A stretch of 6,932 nt of DNA from Acidobacteriota bacterium (GTDB lineage Bacteria > Acidobacteriota > Terriglobia > Terriglobales > Acidobacteriaceae), in contig JAJZDO010000212.1 of the NCBI GenBank assembly GCA_021805955.1, positions 1 through 6,932 of the forward strand, in the 5' to 3' direction. A program made the position numbers and the translations under genes. Under the pieces are notes generated by a model. It ran no database searches and was not told where the DNA came from. It worked only from the letters and a program-made list of their open reading frames with translations. The stretch's first letter is position 1. Each line of letters begins with the position of its first letter. This document shows, piece after piece, positions 1 to 6,404 of the stretch.

Positions 1-1
1 C

Positions 2-130
2 ATCGTGGTGGAGATGGAAGAGCTTCAATTGGAGGGCCGCAATCGAGGAACCGCGGCGGCGTTTGTGCGGGGATTCGCGCTGTCTTCCGGGATGCGTTTC
101 GGGGCTGTCGATTCACGCTCGGAGGGATAG
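2..130 (+). CDS. fmt: Methionyl-tRNA formyltransferase, C-terminal end (partial)
   Basis: Only the last 42 codons are in the window, ending with TAG at 128-130; the gene begins upstream of position 1. The translated tail reads as the end of the Fmt C-terminal (OB-fold, tRNA-binding) domain: a residue run LQLEGRNRGTAAAFVRGF matches the family pattern 'VQ.EGK.RM.A.DFLRG', followed by a short polar end. Fmt adds a formyl group from 10-formyltetrahydrofolate to initiator Met-tRNA in the cytosol. The assignment is strengthened by the gene that follows at once, rsmB, because fmt-rsmB is a widely conserved gene pair. The catalytic N-terminal domain is not visible, so integrity cannot be judged. The main uncertainty is that the call rests on a short C-terminal segment plus context. 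Confidence 0.78.
   Translation: MVVEMEELQLEGRNRGTAAAFVRGFALSSGMRFGAVDSRSEG
121..125 (+). promoter_or_regulatory. Ribosome binding site of rsmB
   Basis: GGAGG lies inside the last codons of fmt, five bases before the TTG at 131. It supports the TTG as the rsmB start rather than the ATG at 167, which has no comparable purine-rich site in front of it. Confidence 0.6.
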
Positions 131-1561
131 TTGCCGAAGCGACAAGGCGAAGCACGCGGACGAACGATGCAGAGCGCTCCGTCGCGCTCGGCTGCATTTC
201 ACATCCTGGTGCAGTTGGAAAAGTCACGCGATCATGCGGATGATCTGTTGCGCAGCGAGCGAGTGGCTCGGCTGAGCGCGCAGGATCGTGACCTTGCCAC
301 GGCGCTGGTGATGGGCACTCTGCGGTGGCAGATACTCCTGGATAAGCTCATCGGCGGCTATCTTGCGCGCCCCTCTGCAAAGCTCGATCTGCCGATCCGG
401 ATTGCGCTTCGATTGGGTGCGTATCAGTTGCTGTGGATGGACAGAATTCCCGCTCATGCGGCGATTGGCGAAAGTGTTGCGTTGTGCCGCGCAGCCGGCC
501 ACGAGCATGCGTCGAGAATGGTGAATGCCGTTCTGCGCAGGATTGCAGCCGTTGCATGGGAACGAGTCGAGGCGGCAATAGCGCATGATTCGGCGGAACT
601 GGCCAGGGTGACCGCACATCCGGAATGGATGGTGAAGCGGTGGGTCGATCATTTTGGGTTGGAGCCGGTGAAGTGGATTTGCGAACATGACCAGCTAGTG
701 CCGGAGACTCATCTGCGCATGATGGACGCGAAAGTGATGGGCGAGATGGAAGCGGCCGGGATTGTGCTGGAAGCAGGAGGACTGCTGACGTGTGCGCGGC
801 ATTTGCGCGGGACGACAGTCCGGATTGCGGATTGGCTGCGAGGCGGCAGGGTACGTGTGCAGGATGAAGGATCGCAACTGGTCGCTGAGTTGGCTGGAGC
901 GGGAAGGCGGATTCTGGATTGCTGCGCAGCGCCAGGGGGCAAGACGATGATTCTTGCCGAGAACAATCCGGATGCAGAGATTGACGCATGGGATGTGAGC
1001 GGGCTACGGCTGGAAGCGATGCGAGAGCGGATGGCGGCGATGAACTCGTTCCCCTGGGCAGAACGCATTCGGATGCATCACGCGGATGCCGTGGAGTCGA
1101 TTGCGCATCCGCCAGTCCGACAATGGGATCTGGTTCTGGTGGATGCGCCATGCAGTGGAACTGGAACTCTTGGACGGAATCCGGAGATACGTCACCGACT
1201 TTCTGAAGACGATTTATCCGTCTTTGCGGAGCGACAGAGCGCGCTGTTGCAGGCTGCGATGGATGCGTCGTCTCGACGCATCGTGTATTCCACCTGCTCG
1301 CTGGAGCAGGAAGAAAATGAACAGGTGATGGCTGCTGCGTTGGCGGCTCGTCCGGAGTGGCATTTGCGCTCGCTTCGCGATGAAGTCGCTCGATTGAGAG
1401 AGGATGGACGATTGACGGAGACGGGTGTGCAGTCGCTTATGAGCGGATTGCAGCCGGACGGTACGCTCTGGCTGCTGCCGAAGCAACTGGATGCGGAGCG
1501 GGTGGTGCGCACGGATGGGTTCTTTGTCGCGATGCTGGAGCGACGGAGCGCGTCAGGGTAG
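131..1561 (+). CDS. rsmB: 16S rRNA (cytosine-967-C5)-methyltransferase RsmB
   Basis: RsmB methylates C5 of cytosine 967 (E. coli numbering) in 16S rRNA, using S-adenosylmethionine. The 476-residue product is somewhat longer than the roughly 430 residues of E. coli RsmB. Residues about 17-150 are the alpha-helical NusB-like RNA-binding domain. The Rossmann-fold methyltransferase domain follows: QDEGSQLVAE at 244-253, the SAM-binding motif ILDCCAAPGGKT at 261-272, motif IV VDAPCSGTGTLGRNPE at 337-352 with Cys341, and motif VI VYSTCSLEQEENE at 385-397 with Cys389, the nucleophile. The end has the usual TDGFF motif (461-465). Both catalytic cysteines are present, so the enzyme should be active. 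Start: TTG immediately after the fmt stop, with GGAGG at 121-125; ATG at 167 is an alternative that removes 12 residues outside the conserved domain. It is cotranscribed with fmt. Confidence 0.95.
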   Translation: MPKRQGEARGRTMQSAPSRSAAFHILVQLEKSRDHADDLLRSERVARLSAQDRDLATALVMGTLRWQILLDKLIGGYLARPSAKLDLPIRIALRLGAYQLLWMDRIPAHAAIGESVALCRAAGHEHASRMVNAVLRRIAAVAWERVEAAIAHDSAELARVTAHPEWMVKRWVDHFGLEPVKWICEHDQLVPETHLRMMDAKVMGEMEAAGIVLEAGGLLTCARHLRGTTVRIADWLRGGRVRVQDEGSQLVAELAGAGRRILDCCAAPGGKTMILAENNPDAEIDAWDVSGLRLEAMRERMAAMNSFPWAERIRMHHADAVESIAHPPVRQWDLVLVDAPCSGTGTLGRNPEIRHRLSEDDLSVFAERQSALLQAAMDASSRRIVYSTCSLEQEENEQVMAAALAARPEWHLRSLRDEVARLREDGRLTETGVQSLMSGLQPDGTLWLLPKQLDAERVVRTDGFFVAMLERRSASG

Positions 1562-1692
1562 AGCGCATTTCAGCCATAAGCAGTAGCCAGAAGCAAGAAG
1601 CCTGACACGACCCGTTTTAGCTCCTCCATCCCAACGGGGATGATGCATTCGGTGGAAATCACAACCGCGAGTACAAGAAACCTCCAGTTGCG
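1562..1692. other. Convergent intergenic region between rsmB and the PASTA gene
   Basis: These 131 bases separate the 3' ends of rsmB (plus strand) and the PASTA gene (minus strand). I see no open frame of note and no hairpin followed by a T tract on either strand, so a classical intrinsic terminator is not evident. The stretch does hold short near-repeated blocks around 1571-1603 (variants of AGCAGTAGCCAG and AAGCAAGAAGCC) and overlapping inverted repeats at 1611-1642, listed separately. The composition differs from the flanking genes and could be a small dispersed intergenic repeat. Confidence 0.5.
1611..1642. repeat. Overlapping inverted repeats (compact hairpin plus alternative stem)
   Basis: CATCCC at 1627-1632 and GGGATG at 1637-1642 form a perfect 6-bp stem with a 4-base AACG loop. 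A second perfect pair, CCCGTT at 1611-1616 and AACGGG at 1633-1638, uses two of the same G residues, so the two folds exclude each other. There is no T run after either stem. It may act as a bidirectional 3'-end structure for the convergent genes or be part of a REP-like intergenic element. Short stems of this size also arise by chance. Confidence 0.4.
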
Positions 1693-2481
1693 CTAACGCG
1701 CGACAGTGAGAAAAACCCTGTCCCCAACTGCGATGCGAGTCCCGGCAGCGGGTTCCTGATGCACGATCGAGCCGGGTTGGATGAGCGGATGTACTGGAGC
1801 AGGCGTGGTTCCCTGCGGAAGCACAGCGGCAACACTTTGCACGGGATTGTCGGCGGTGCGAAGCGGAGCAAGCTCGATACCGACTTTGGCGAGTGGTGCG
1901 CGCACATTATTGATGGACATTCCGACGAGGTTGGGCATGACGAATCCATTGACCTCGCTGGTGTCCGGGGTGGCAACGAGAAGATGAACAAAGGGCTGCT
2001 CAATCCCGACGGCCTTGGCCGGGGGATCCTGAGCGATGACCGTTCCGGCAGCTTGTGAATCGTCAGGAAGATGGGCGGCAATGCCGGATTGCAAGCCGTT
2101 TCCACGCAGAGTCAGCATGGCAGCCCGTTCTTGTTCGCCGATCACTGTCGGCACGATCACGCGTTGCGGACCCAGGCTTTGTGAAACGCGTACCTGCCAT
2201 TCGCGGCGCACCACAGTTCCAGCCGGAGGTGACTGGCTGACGATGTGCCCAGAGGCAACGTCGGTCGAGTAATAACTGTGATCGACAGCGAGATTCAGGT
2301 CGAGTCCGGCAGTCTGAGTTCGCGCTTCTTCCAGAGTCATACCGTGCAGAGAAGGTACACGCACCTCCGCTCCGTGAATGGCGAAGTGCATGGTGAGTAC
2401 GGTGAAGAGAAGGCTGGTGGACACGAGTGCAGCCAGCAGGAGCAGAGTCTGAAATACATTACGAAATGTGCCCATCGCCAT
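1693..2481 (-). CDS. Membrane-anchored protein with three PASTA domains
   Basis: The 262-residue product has a short N-terminus, one hydrophobic segment at about residues 11-34, and then only PASTA-type repeats: about 38-102, 107-170 and 180-262. Each shows the family marks: a V/MP.L.G or VP.VIG entry (VPSLHGMTLEEA, VPTVIGEQE, MPNLVGMSINN), then a Q.PPAGT-type turn (QSPPAGT 83-89, QDPPAKA 151-157, QEPAAGT 242-248) and a final beta strand. PASTA domains occur outside the membrane in penicillin-binding proteins and serine/threonine kinases, where they bind peptidoglycan or muropeptides. Here there is no kinase or transpeptidase, so a passive envelope or scaffold role is inferred. The third repeat carries an extra proline-rich stretch of about 25 residues (about 209-233). 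Start: ATG at 2481 with GGAG at 2487-2490 (5-base spacing) is preferred over the ATG six bases later. It is the last gene of the minus-strand operon, 40 bases after osmC. Confidence 0.88.
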   Translation of the reverse strand: MAMGTFRNVFQTLLLLAALVSTSLLFTVLTMHFAIHGAEVRVPSLHGMTLEEARTQTAGLDLNLAVDHSYYSTDVASGHIVSQSPPAGTVVRREWQVRVSQSLGPQRVIVPTVIGEQERAAMLTLRGNGLQSGIAAHLPDDSQAAGTVIAQDPPAKAVGIEQPFVHLLVATPDTSEVNGFVMPNLVGMSINNVRAPLAKVGIELAPLRTADNPVQSVAAVLPQGTTPAPVHPLIQPGSIVHQEPAAGTRIAVGDRVFLTVAR

Positions 2482-2486
2482 GGCAG

Positions 2487-2490
2487 CTCC
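2487..2490 (-). promoter_or_regulatory. Ribosome binding site of the PASTA gene
   Basis: GGAG on the minus strand, five bases before the ATG at 2481. The spacing fits this ATG better than the second one at 2475 and decides the start. Confidence 0.6.
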
Positions 2491-2521
2491 AGTGTTGCTT
2501 CACGCGCGCTTGCTTGGTGGG

Positions 2522-2953
2522 TCAGTCACCAATCGAATCCGATGGATCCAATTCAACTTCCGCATGAATGGAAGCGGTCCCCGTCAACATCGCGGAGACT
2601 GAACAATATTTATTTTTGGATAGTGCCACGGCGTCCTCCACTGCCTTGCGATTGACGACCCCTGAGACTTTGTAAACCAGTCGGATGGATTGGAACGAAC
2701 GCGGATGCTCGTCGCGCCGTGAAGCGTGAGCCGTGACCGTCAATCCTGTGAGCGGTTCGCGCTTTTTTTGCAGGATGCTGACAACATCGACGGAGGTGCA
2801 ACTGCAAAGCGCCATGAGCACCAGTTCGACCGGGCTTGGACCATCCGCGTGCTCGTCGCTGGTGTCAAGTGTGAGACAGTGGCCAGATTCTGATCGTGCG
2901 AGAAATGATTGTGGATTCGATTGATTTGGTTTCCACTCGCTGGAGGCAATCAT
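2522..2953 (-). CDS. OsmC/YhfA-family protein (putative peroxide- or thiol-linked redox protein)
   Basis: The 143-residue product has the usual length and layout of the OsmC/Ohr superfamily. Members act in the cytosol as homodimers that reduce organic hydroperoxides with two conserved cysteines, though YhfA-like members have no firmly known substrate. Visible marks: a N-terminal beta part, GPSPVELVLMALCSCTSVDVV at the start of the central helix with Cys52 at the conserved position, and KNKYCSVSAML with Cys117. An additional Cys50 makes a C-S-C pattern, and Cys26 is a fourth cysteine. The pattern resembles the YhfA/general OsmC branch more than Ohr. ATG at 2953 is preceded by GGAG at 2962-2965 (8-base spacing). 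The gene lies 14 bases after the CDF gene and 40 bases before the PASTA gene, so it is very likely cotranscribed. The coding sequence contains an A AAA AAG heptamer in codons 62-64. Confidence 0.9.
   Translation of the reverse strand: MIASSEWKPNQSNPQSFLARSESGHCLTLDTSDEHADGPSPVELVLMALCSCTSVDVVSILQKKREPLTGLTVTAHASRRDEHPRSFQSIRLVYKVSGVVNRKAVEDAVALSKNKYCSVSAMLTGTASIHAEVELDPSDSIGD
2762..2768 (-). other. A AAA AAG slippery heptamer in osmC
   Basis: On the minus strand, codons 62-64 of osmC read CAA AAA AAG, so the heptamer A AAA AAG sits in exactly the phase used by the programmed -1 frameshift site of E. coli dnaX. Slippage to -1 would replace the last ~80 residues with a tail of about 50 residues and would lose Cys117. 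I do not see a strong downstream stem-loop, so whether it is used is unknown. Confidence 0.3.
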
Positions 2954-2961
2954 GATTCGTT

Positions 2962-2965
2962 CTCC
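2962..2965 (-). promoter_or_regulatory. Ribosome binding site of osmC
   Basis: GGAG (within CGGAGAACG) on the minus strand lies in the 14-base gap between the CDF stop and the osmC ATG at 2953, with 8-base spacing. It supports the start chosen and separate initiation within the operon. Confidence 0.65.
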
Positions 2966-2967
2966 GT

Positions 2968-4428
2968 TCAGCGCAGGTTATCGGTCTGTGGTTCAGGATG
3001 GATGAGAACCTTGTAAACTTCCGGGCAGACGAGTTTGAATTGATCTTCAAGATCGGTGATGACCTGATGTACACGCGACATTGGCAGAGCATCGGGCATG
3101 GTGCAATGGAAGCTGACCTGCAGATGATCTTCAGTACGACCAATCAGGATGGCATGAATATCGAGAACCTCGTGGAATTGAGAGGCAGTCTGTCGCAATG
3201 AATTTTCCAGACGCAGTACTTCCAACTGTTCCTTTGTCTCGGCAGCGTCATCGAGGACAACAGGATTTTCGATGGTTGAGGGTTCACTTTCGATATGCGT
3301 AAGGACTTCGGAAAGTTCGGGGATCTCCCGCAGAATTTCCGCCTCCATGCTGGTGACAAAGCTATGTGCTTCGGCGAGTGACAGATTTTCGTTCAATTCG
3401 AGATGTAGTTCCACGCGAAGCTTATCGGCCACAGACTGGACACTCACTTCATGGACGGCGACATTATTGCGCGCGGCGACTGCTCGCACGCGATCAAAGA
3501 TGCTTTCGGTAGCGGTTTCGCGGGGAATGGTGTGAATGACGACATCGGCGTCAGGAACGACGCTATGCACAGCCTGTGTGGCGGCGCGAACCAGTTCCCC
3601 TGTGTGCTCGAAGGTGTAGGAGCGAGGGAGGGCAAGAGTGAGGTCGGCAAAGGTGATTGAACCGGCGCTGCGAACTCGTGCCTGCTCGACGGCAATCACT
3701 CCCGGTACCGACTCGACGGCATGCAAGACGCGAGTGCGCGCTTCCACAGGAGCTGCGTCGAGCAGAGCGCCGACAGTACCTCTCGTCAGTGTCCAGGTGA
3801 AGTGCAGAATCATGAGAGAGACGACGATCGCTGCGATTGGATCGGCAAAATGCAGCAAAGGGATATGATTTCTGGTGCCGAGCCAACTGAGGCTAAGTCC
3901 GCAGAGGACTGCGAGCGTGGACCAGATATCCGAGGCAAAGTGAAAGGCGTCTGTGGCAAGGGCAGTGCTTTGAAACTGCGTTGCCGCTCGGCGCAACGCG
4001 CGGGAACGCCACCAGTCCACAGCAATGGAAAGAATCAGGACTGCGACTGGCCAGATGGAGTGCTGCACAACCGCATCCCCGGAGAGAATTCTGCGAACGG
4101 CTTCCACGAGGATCCATACGCAGGAGATAACCATAAGCCCGGCTTCTACAAAAGCCGAGAGATTTTCAAATTTCGCATGACCGTATGGATGATCGTCATC
4201 TGCGGGCATGTCGGAGACGCGCACCGAGAACAAAGTGATGGCAGAGCCGGCGAGATCGAGCGCAGAGTGAGCGGCGTCAGAGAGCACGCCGAGCGAACCG
4301 CTGAGCAGACCGGCGGTCAGCTTGAGCGCAGTCATCGCAGCCGCAGCCAGCAGGGATCGCAGGGCAACCTTTCGCTTAGCCCTGACTGCTTCGGATGAAA
4401 CGGCTACATGCTGCGGAGTGAAGGTCAT
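2968..4428 (-). CDS. Cation diffusion facilitator (CDF) transporter with three C-terminal ZT_dimer-like domains
   Basis: CDF proteins are inner-membrane antiporters that export Zn2+ and related divalent cations in exchange for protons. The N-terminal part (about 20-215) has six predicted membrane segments. The transport site is H54 and D58 in TM2 (DAAHSALD) and H163 and D167 in TM5 (FHFASD), a His-Asp/His-Asp set common in zinc or cadmium carriers. The TM2-TM3 loop has the DDDHPYGHAKFE motif (77-88). At 486 residues the protein is far longer than the ~300 usual for the family, because the cytoplasmic part holds three similar domains: about 224-303, 305-383 and 399-480. Each ends in an IH/TH..P-type strand (VVIHTIP, VLTHIESEP, VLIHPEP) like the family dimerisation domain. 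ATG at 4428 lies 6 bases after the menG stop with no visible Shine-Dalgarno sequence, so translation is probably coupled to menG. The metal exported is inferred, not shown. Confidence 0.93.
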   Translation of the reverse strand: MTFTPQHVAVSSEAVRAKRKVALRSLLAAAAMTALKLTAGLLSGSLGVLSDAAHSALDLAGSAITLFSVRVSDMPADDDHPYGHAKFENLSAFVEAGLMVISCVWILVEAVRRILSGDAVVQHSIWPVAVLILSIAVDWWRSRALRRAATQFQSTALATDAFHFASDIWSTLAVLCGLSLSWLGTRNHIPLLHFADPIAAIVVSLMILHFTWTLTRGTVGALLDAAPVEARTRVLHAVESVPGVIAVEQARVRSAGSITFADLTLALPRSYTFEHTGELVRAATQAVHSVVPDADVVIHTIPRETATESIFDRVRAVAARNNVAVHEVSVQSVADKLRVELHLELNENLSLAEAHSFVTSMEAEILREIPELSEVLTHIESEPSTIENPVVLDDAAETKEQLEVLRLENSLRQTASQFHEVLDIHAILIGRTEDHLQVSFHCTMPDALPMSRVHQVITDLEDQFKLVCPEVYKVLIHPEPQTDNLR

Positions 4429-4434
4429 GGAAAT

Positions 4435-5253
4435 TCAGGCTAAACTGCCCGGCTCAAATTTGCCAGTGTCGGTCGATTGCGGAAAATCCGCAATGGGATC
4501 ATTGCTTCGCGTGGCCGTGTACAGCCCGGCAATTCCCAGCGTGTACGGGGTCCACTGTACATTCACAAAACCCGAGGCTTCGATTTGCGCGACAAGCTGA
4601 TGAGGAGCAGGGAAGCGACGAACAGACTCAGGAAGATACTCATAAGGGCCAGATTGCCCATAGACCAGCTTGCCAATAGCGGGAACGACGTGACGAAAAT
4701 ACCACTGATATGCTTTGCCCGGCAAACCTTCGGGTTCGCTGAAGTCGAGGATGCCGAGTTGACCGCCCGGGCGCAGGACGCGTGCAAATTCGCGAAGTCC
4801 CTGAGCGTAATTGGCTAGATTGCGGAAGCCGAATGCGGTTGTGATCAGGTCTGCTGATGCATCGCGCAAGGGCAGGTGAAGCGCATCCGCTTCGATGGCA
4901 AATGCTCCGCGCTGAGAGAACTTGGCTGAGCCGCGGCGTAACATTTCATGAGCAAAATCAGCTGCCAGAATGGGTTTGGATTCAGCGGGGCGGCGGCGCA
5001 GCAAGGCCATCGTCATATCGCCGGTGCCGCAGCAGAGGTCAACAATCAATGCATCCGGGCGCGCCAATACTGCGCGAAATGTGCGGGCTGCGCGCCACCA
5101 CCAGAGACGATCAACATTGGCTGAAAGTAGATGGTTGAGCAGGTCGTATCGTGGCGCAATGGAGTTGAACATCTGACGCACGGAATGAGCTGCGCTTTGT
5201 TCGTCCCTGGCTCCTTCCGGCAGTGCGCCAGCGGAGGGTTGCCTGGTGGTCAT
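4435..5253 (-). CDS. menG: Demethylmenaquinone methyltransferase (UbiE/MenG family)
   Basis: The enzyme uses S-adenosylmethionine to methylate demethylmenaquinone, the last step of menaquinone synthesis, at the inner face of the membrane. The 272-residue product has the family signatures: FNSIAPRYDLLNHLLS at 29-44, the SAM motif I VDLCCGTGDM at 71-80, an acidic residue in ADFAHEML (98-105), TTAFGFRNLANY at 138-149, the motif ARVLRPGGQLGILDFSEPEG at 157-176, and the C-terminal LPESVRRFPAPHQL (207-220) and TLGIAGLYTA (238-247). About 20 residues at the N-terminus and 25 at the C-terminus extend beyond the conserved core and look poorly conserved. The ATG overlaps the aroB stop in an ATGA arrangement, with GGAG at 5262-5265 eight bases upstream. 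UbiE homologues in ubiquinone makers do the equivalent reaction; menaquinone is inferred here from the likely lineage. Confidence 0.95.
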   Translation of the reverse strand: MTTRQPSAGALPEGARDEQSAAHSVRQMFNSIAPRYDLLNHLLSANVDRLWWWRAARTFRAVLARPDALIVDLCCGTGDMTMALLRRRPAESKPILAADFAHEMLRRGSAKFSQRGAFAIEADALHLPLRDASADLITTAFGFRNLANYAQGLREFARVLRPGGQLGILDFSEPEGLPGKAYQWYFRHVVPAIGKLVYGQSGPYEYLPESVRRFPAPHQLVAQIEASGFVNVQWTPYTLGIAGLYTATRSNDPIADFPQSTDTGKFEPGSLA

Positions 5254-6404
5254 ACTGGTATCTCCTGCGCATGGATGGCGGCCATCGAGAGCATTGCGCG
5301 CGCAGCCTGGAGTAGTTCATCTGGGGTAACGTCCTCTGCGACTACGGCATTGCCGATGCCAACCGGAAGAATAAATCGCCGCAGATTGCCGAGGTGCTTC
5401 TTGTCTCGGGCAGTGAGCGCGACCAAACGATCTGCGCGCAGGTGAAGCGGCGGGAATGGGCCGTAGAGCATGACCGCAGAGAGCAATCGATCGAATTCGG
5501 CAGCGGAGATTGTGGTGCGTTCGCGCGCTACAAAGAAAGCGGCAATCATGCCCCATGCCACAGCTTCGCCGTGCAACAACTGGCGATAACGGGTCGCGGC
5601 TTCGATTGCATGTCCGAGAGTATGGCCCAGATTCAAAATCATGCGTAAGCCGCCCTCGTGCTCGTCCGCACCGACAACCTCAGCCTTCATTCGGATGGAA
5701 GCCACGATCACTTTCTGGATTACTGCGGCATCGCGCTCGATCAGAGATTTGGAGTTGGCGATCATGAAACGAAACAGAGCACGATCGCGGATGACGCCTG
5801 CTTTGAGACTTTCTATGAAACCGGCGCGAAGTTCTCGGTCAGGCAGTGTGGACAGAACTTCAATATCTGCGATGACGACAAGCGGGTGATGAAAGGCTCC
5901 CACGAGATTTTTGCCTTCGGGCAGATTGACTCCTGTTTTGCCGCCGATGGAGGAGTCAACCTGAGCGAGAAATGTGGTGGGAATCTGAACAAAGGGTATG
6001 CCACGCATAAAGATGGCAGCCAGGAATCCGCCTACATCGCCGATGATGCCACCGCCAAAGGCAATCAGCAACGAGCTGCGATCACCGCCTGCGGCAGCCA
6101 TCTGACGGCTGAGTTTCTCGATGCTGGCAAGCGTCTTGAATCGCTCTCCGGCAGGCAGAAACAGCACAATGGGTGGTGAGTCAAAGCTTTGAAGGAAGCG
6201 CGAAGACCAGAGCGCCCAAATCTCAGGCGAGGTGAGCACAAAGATTCGTTGCGGGAGCGCAGAAGACTTGATAGCCGTTGCGGCGCTTCTTTTGCGCAAC
6301 GCGCTACGGATGAAGCGTGTGATTTCGGTGAGCAATCCCGTCCCGACATGCACGGGATAATCCGTCGATTGGGTCCGCACCTGAATCGTCTGCATACTCT
6401 TCAT
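5250..6404 (-). CDS. aroB: 3-dehydroquinate synthase
   Basis: AroB converts DAHP to 3-dehydroquinate, the second step of the shikimate pathway, using NAD+ and a divalent metal (Zn2+ or Co2+) in the cytosol. The 384-residue product shows PAGERFKT (84-91), the NAD-binding AFGGGIIGDVGGF (115-127), the substrate loop QIPTTFLAQVDSSIGGKTGV (140-159) and NLPEGKNLVGAFHHP (160-174). The metal ligands are E198 (in FIESLKAGVI), H261 (in LNLGHTLGHAIE) and H278 (in LHGEAVAWGM). The RDKKHLGNLRRF block (333-344) is also present. All active-site parts are intact. Compared with E. coli AroB (362 residues) there is an extra basic, alanine- and serine-rich segment at about 33-52. ATG at 6404 is taken as the start; ATG at 6395 is equally possible, and neither has a clear Shine-Dalgarno sequence. 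It is the first gene of the minus-strand operon. Confidence 0.96.
   Translation of the reverse strand: MKSMQTIQVRTQSTDYPVHVGTGLLTEITRFIRSALRKRSAATAIKSSALPQRIFVLTSPEIWALWSSRFLQSFDSPPIVLFLPAGERFKTLASIEKLSRQMAAAGGDRSSLLIAFGGGIIGDVGGFLAAIFMRGIPFVQIPTTFLAQVDSSIGGKTGVNLPEGKNLVGAFHHPLVVIADIEVLSTLPDRELRAGFIESLKAGVIRDRALFRFMIANSKSLIERDAAVIQKVIVASIRMKAEVVGADEHEGGLRMILNLGHTLGHAIEAATRYRQLLHGEAVAWGMIAAFFVARERTTISAAEFDRLLSAVMLYGPFPPLHLRADRLVALTARDKKHLGNLRRFILPVGIGNAVVAEDVTPDELLQAARAMLSMAAIHAQEIPV
5262..5265 (-). promoter_or_regulatory. Ribosome binding site of menG
   Basis: GGAG on the minus strand, inside the end of aroB, with 8-base spacing to the menG ATG at 5253. Together with the ATGA overlap it supports translational coupling of aroB and menG. 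Confidence 0.65.

Noticed and set aside
348..1151. Long minus-strand open frame (267 codons) opposite rsmB
   Set aside because: It is antisense to a well-supported gene with intact motifs. Its product is rich in Ser, Pro, Arg and His, as expected for an antisense shadow in GC-rich DNA, and no domain is recognisable.
1627..1642. Intrinsic terminator for rsmB or the PASTA gene
   Set aside because: The hairpin has only 6 bp and no T tract follows on either strand, so it is reported as an inverted repeat rather than a terminator.
2595..2625. AT-rich patch that resembles a promoter
   Set aside because: It is inside osmC and encodes the conserved KNKYCSV region, so the AT content is explained by Lys, Asn and Tyr codons.
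3721..4398. Plus-strand open frame (225 codons) opposite the CDF gene
   Set aside because: It is antisense to the membrane part of the transporter, has no hydrophobic or domain pattern of its own, and no convincing start signal.
5658..6179. Plus-strand open frame (173 codons) opposite aroB
   Set aside because: It lies across the conserved catalytic region of aroB, and its product shows no recognisable motif.
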